A stretch of DNA of 64,000 bases from Streptomyces barkulensis (GTDB lineage Bacteria > Actinomycetota > Actinomycetes > Streptomycetales > Streptomycetaceae), in contig NZ_PGSG01000025.1 of NCBI RefSeq assembly GCF_002843305.1, positions 124,001-188,000 on the forward strand, read 5' to 3'. Below the pieces are notes generated by a model that was given only the letters and a program-made list of their open reading frames with translations, did not search any database and was not told the origin of the DNA. The translations under genes were made by a program, and so were the position numbers. Of the stretch, positions 63,521 through 64,000 are shown in pieces (position 1 is the first letter of the stretch; the number at the start of each line of letters is the position of its first letter).

Positions 63521-64000
63521 TCACATCCGGAAGACGCCGTAGCCGGGCGCCGCGGGGTCCTTCTCGGGCAGCGGCGCGTTCGCGCACGCGGTGAGCGCGA
63601 GGCCGAGCACCGTACGTGTCTCCAGCGGGTCGATCACACCGTCGTCCCACAGCCGCGCGGTGGCGTAGTAGGCGTTGCCCTGGGTCTCGTACTGCTCGCG
63701 GACGGGCGCCTTGAAGGCTTCCTCCTCCTGGGCGCTCCACTCCTCGCCGCGCGCCTCCAACTGGTCGCGCTTGACGGTGGCCAGCACCGAGGCGGCCTGC
63801 TCGCCGCCCATCACCGAGATCTTGGCGTTGGGCCACATCCACATGAAGCGCGGCGAGTACGCCCGGCCGCACATCGAGTAGTTGCCCGCGCCGTAGGAGC
63901 CGCCGACGACGACCGTCAGCTTGGGCACCCGGGTGCAGGCCACGGCCGTCACCATCTTGGCGCCGTGCTTGGCGATGCCGCCGGCCTCGTACTGCCGGCC
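63521..64000 (-). CDS. accD1: Acyl-CoA carboxylase carboxyltransferase subunit (5' end outside window)
   Basis: Only the last about 159 codons are present and the frame is open to the right edge. The visible part is the C-terminal half of a carboxyltransferase: [18 protein letters not shown], the oxyanion-type [34 protein letters not shown] and the end [20 protein letters not shown] tail. It transfers carboxylate from biotin to the acyl-CoA. Gene order with the biotin subunit, hmgL and acdH fits the Streptomyces leucine/isovalerate operon, so it is probably methylcrotonyl-CoA carboxylase beta. Confidence 0.9.
   Translation of the reverse strand, partial: GRQYEAGGIAKHGAKMVTAVACTRVPKLTVVVGGSYGAGNYSMCGRAYSPRFMWMWPNAKISVMGGEQAASVLATVKRDQLEARGEEWSAQEEEAFKAPVREQYETQGNAYYATARLWDDGVIDPLETRTVLGLALTACANAPLPEKDPAAPGYGVFRM

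Overview
The window looks like a chromosomal segment of a Streptomyces. G+C is very high with strong third-position bias. There are many GTG starts, few Leu-TTA codons, and recognisable Streptomyces genes: adpA with a TTA codon, the cebR/cebEFG/bglC cellobiose locus, orn followed by tRNA-His, and an accD/accA/hmgL/acdH leucine-catabolic operon. From memory, most of the order follows the core chromosome around SCO2776 to SCO2831 of S. coelicolor. No prophage, IS element or CRISPR array was seen.

Left part (1-9500): a truncated SGNH/GDSL esterase, a DUF445 membrane protein, a Gfo/Idh/MocA oxidoreductase divergent from a ROK regulator, a HAD-IIA phosphatase, an exported repeat protein with a class F sortase, a 50-aa acidic peptide, a small P-loop kinase, and two of three identical tRNA-Lys(CTT) genes. 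Perfect hairpins separate the transcription units.

9500-19200: an EhuABCD-type (ectoine/polar amino acid) ABC transporter, then DUF3830, an amidase, a D-2-hydroxyacid dehydrogenase, two maleate-isomerase-like proteins and a luciferase-like flavoprotein. Two divergent promoter regions in this cluster share an exact ACTACC-N4-TCAACGAA element, so I read it as one regulon, probably for uptake and breakdown of a small cyclic or amide compound.

19200-36200: a PAS-GGDEF-EAL c-di-GMP enzyme, an M6-like metalloprotease, a third tRNA-Lys overlapping a primase-like gene, and a translationally coupled operon of a Fe-S RecB/Cas4-like nuclease, an unknown protein and a superfamily 1 helicase. After these come a PAP2 phosphatase, a histidine phosphatase, an NsdA-like TPR regulator divergent from a small partner, a spermidine-synthase-like protein, and an OmpR-type two-component system followed by a tiny exported peptide.

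36300-48100: a cellulose module. bglC, cebG, cebF, cebE and cebR sit next to divergent GH6 and GH48 cellulases. Four CebR-type palindromes (TGGGAGCGCTCCCA or one mismatch) tie the locus together. GH6 and GH48 enzymes would release cellobiose, CebEFG would import it, BglC would hydrolyse it, and CebR would sense it. The GH48 gene carries TTA as its fourth codon, which suggests additional bldA control.

48600-64000: an M23 peptidase, tRNA-His, orn, adpA, a universal stress protein, glmS with a small partner, a DUF4429/SHOCT protein, an endolysin-like amidase, an unknown two-gene membrane module, and the leucine-catabolic operon, whose carboxyltransferase gene is cut by the right edge. The desferrioxamine genes that I remember between acdH and glmS2 in S. 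coelicolor are not at this locus.
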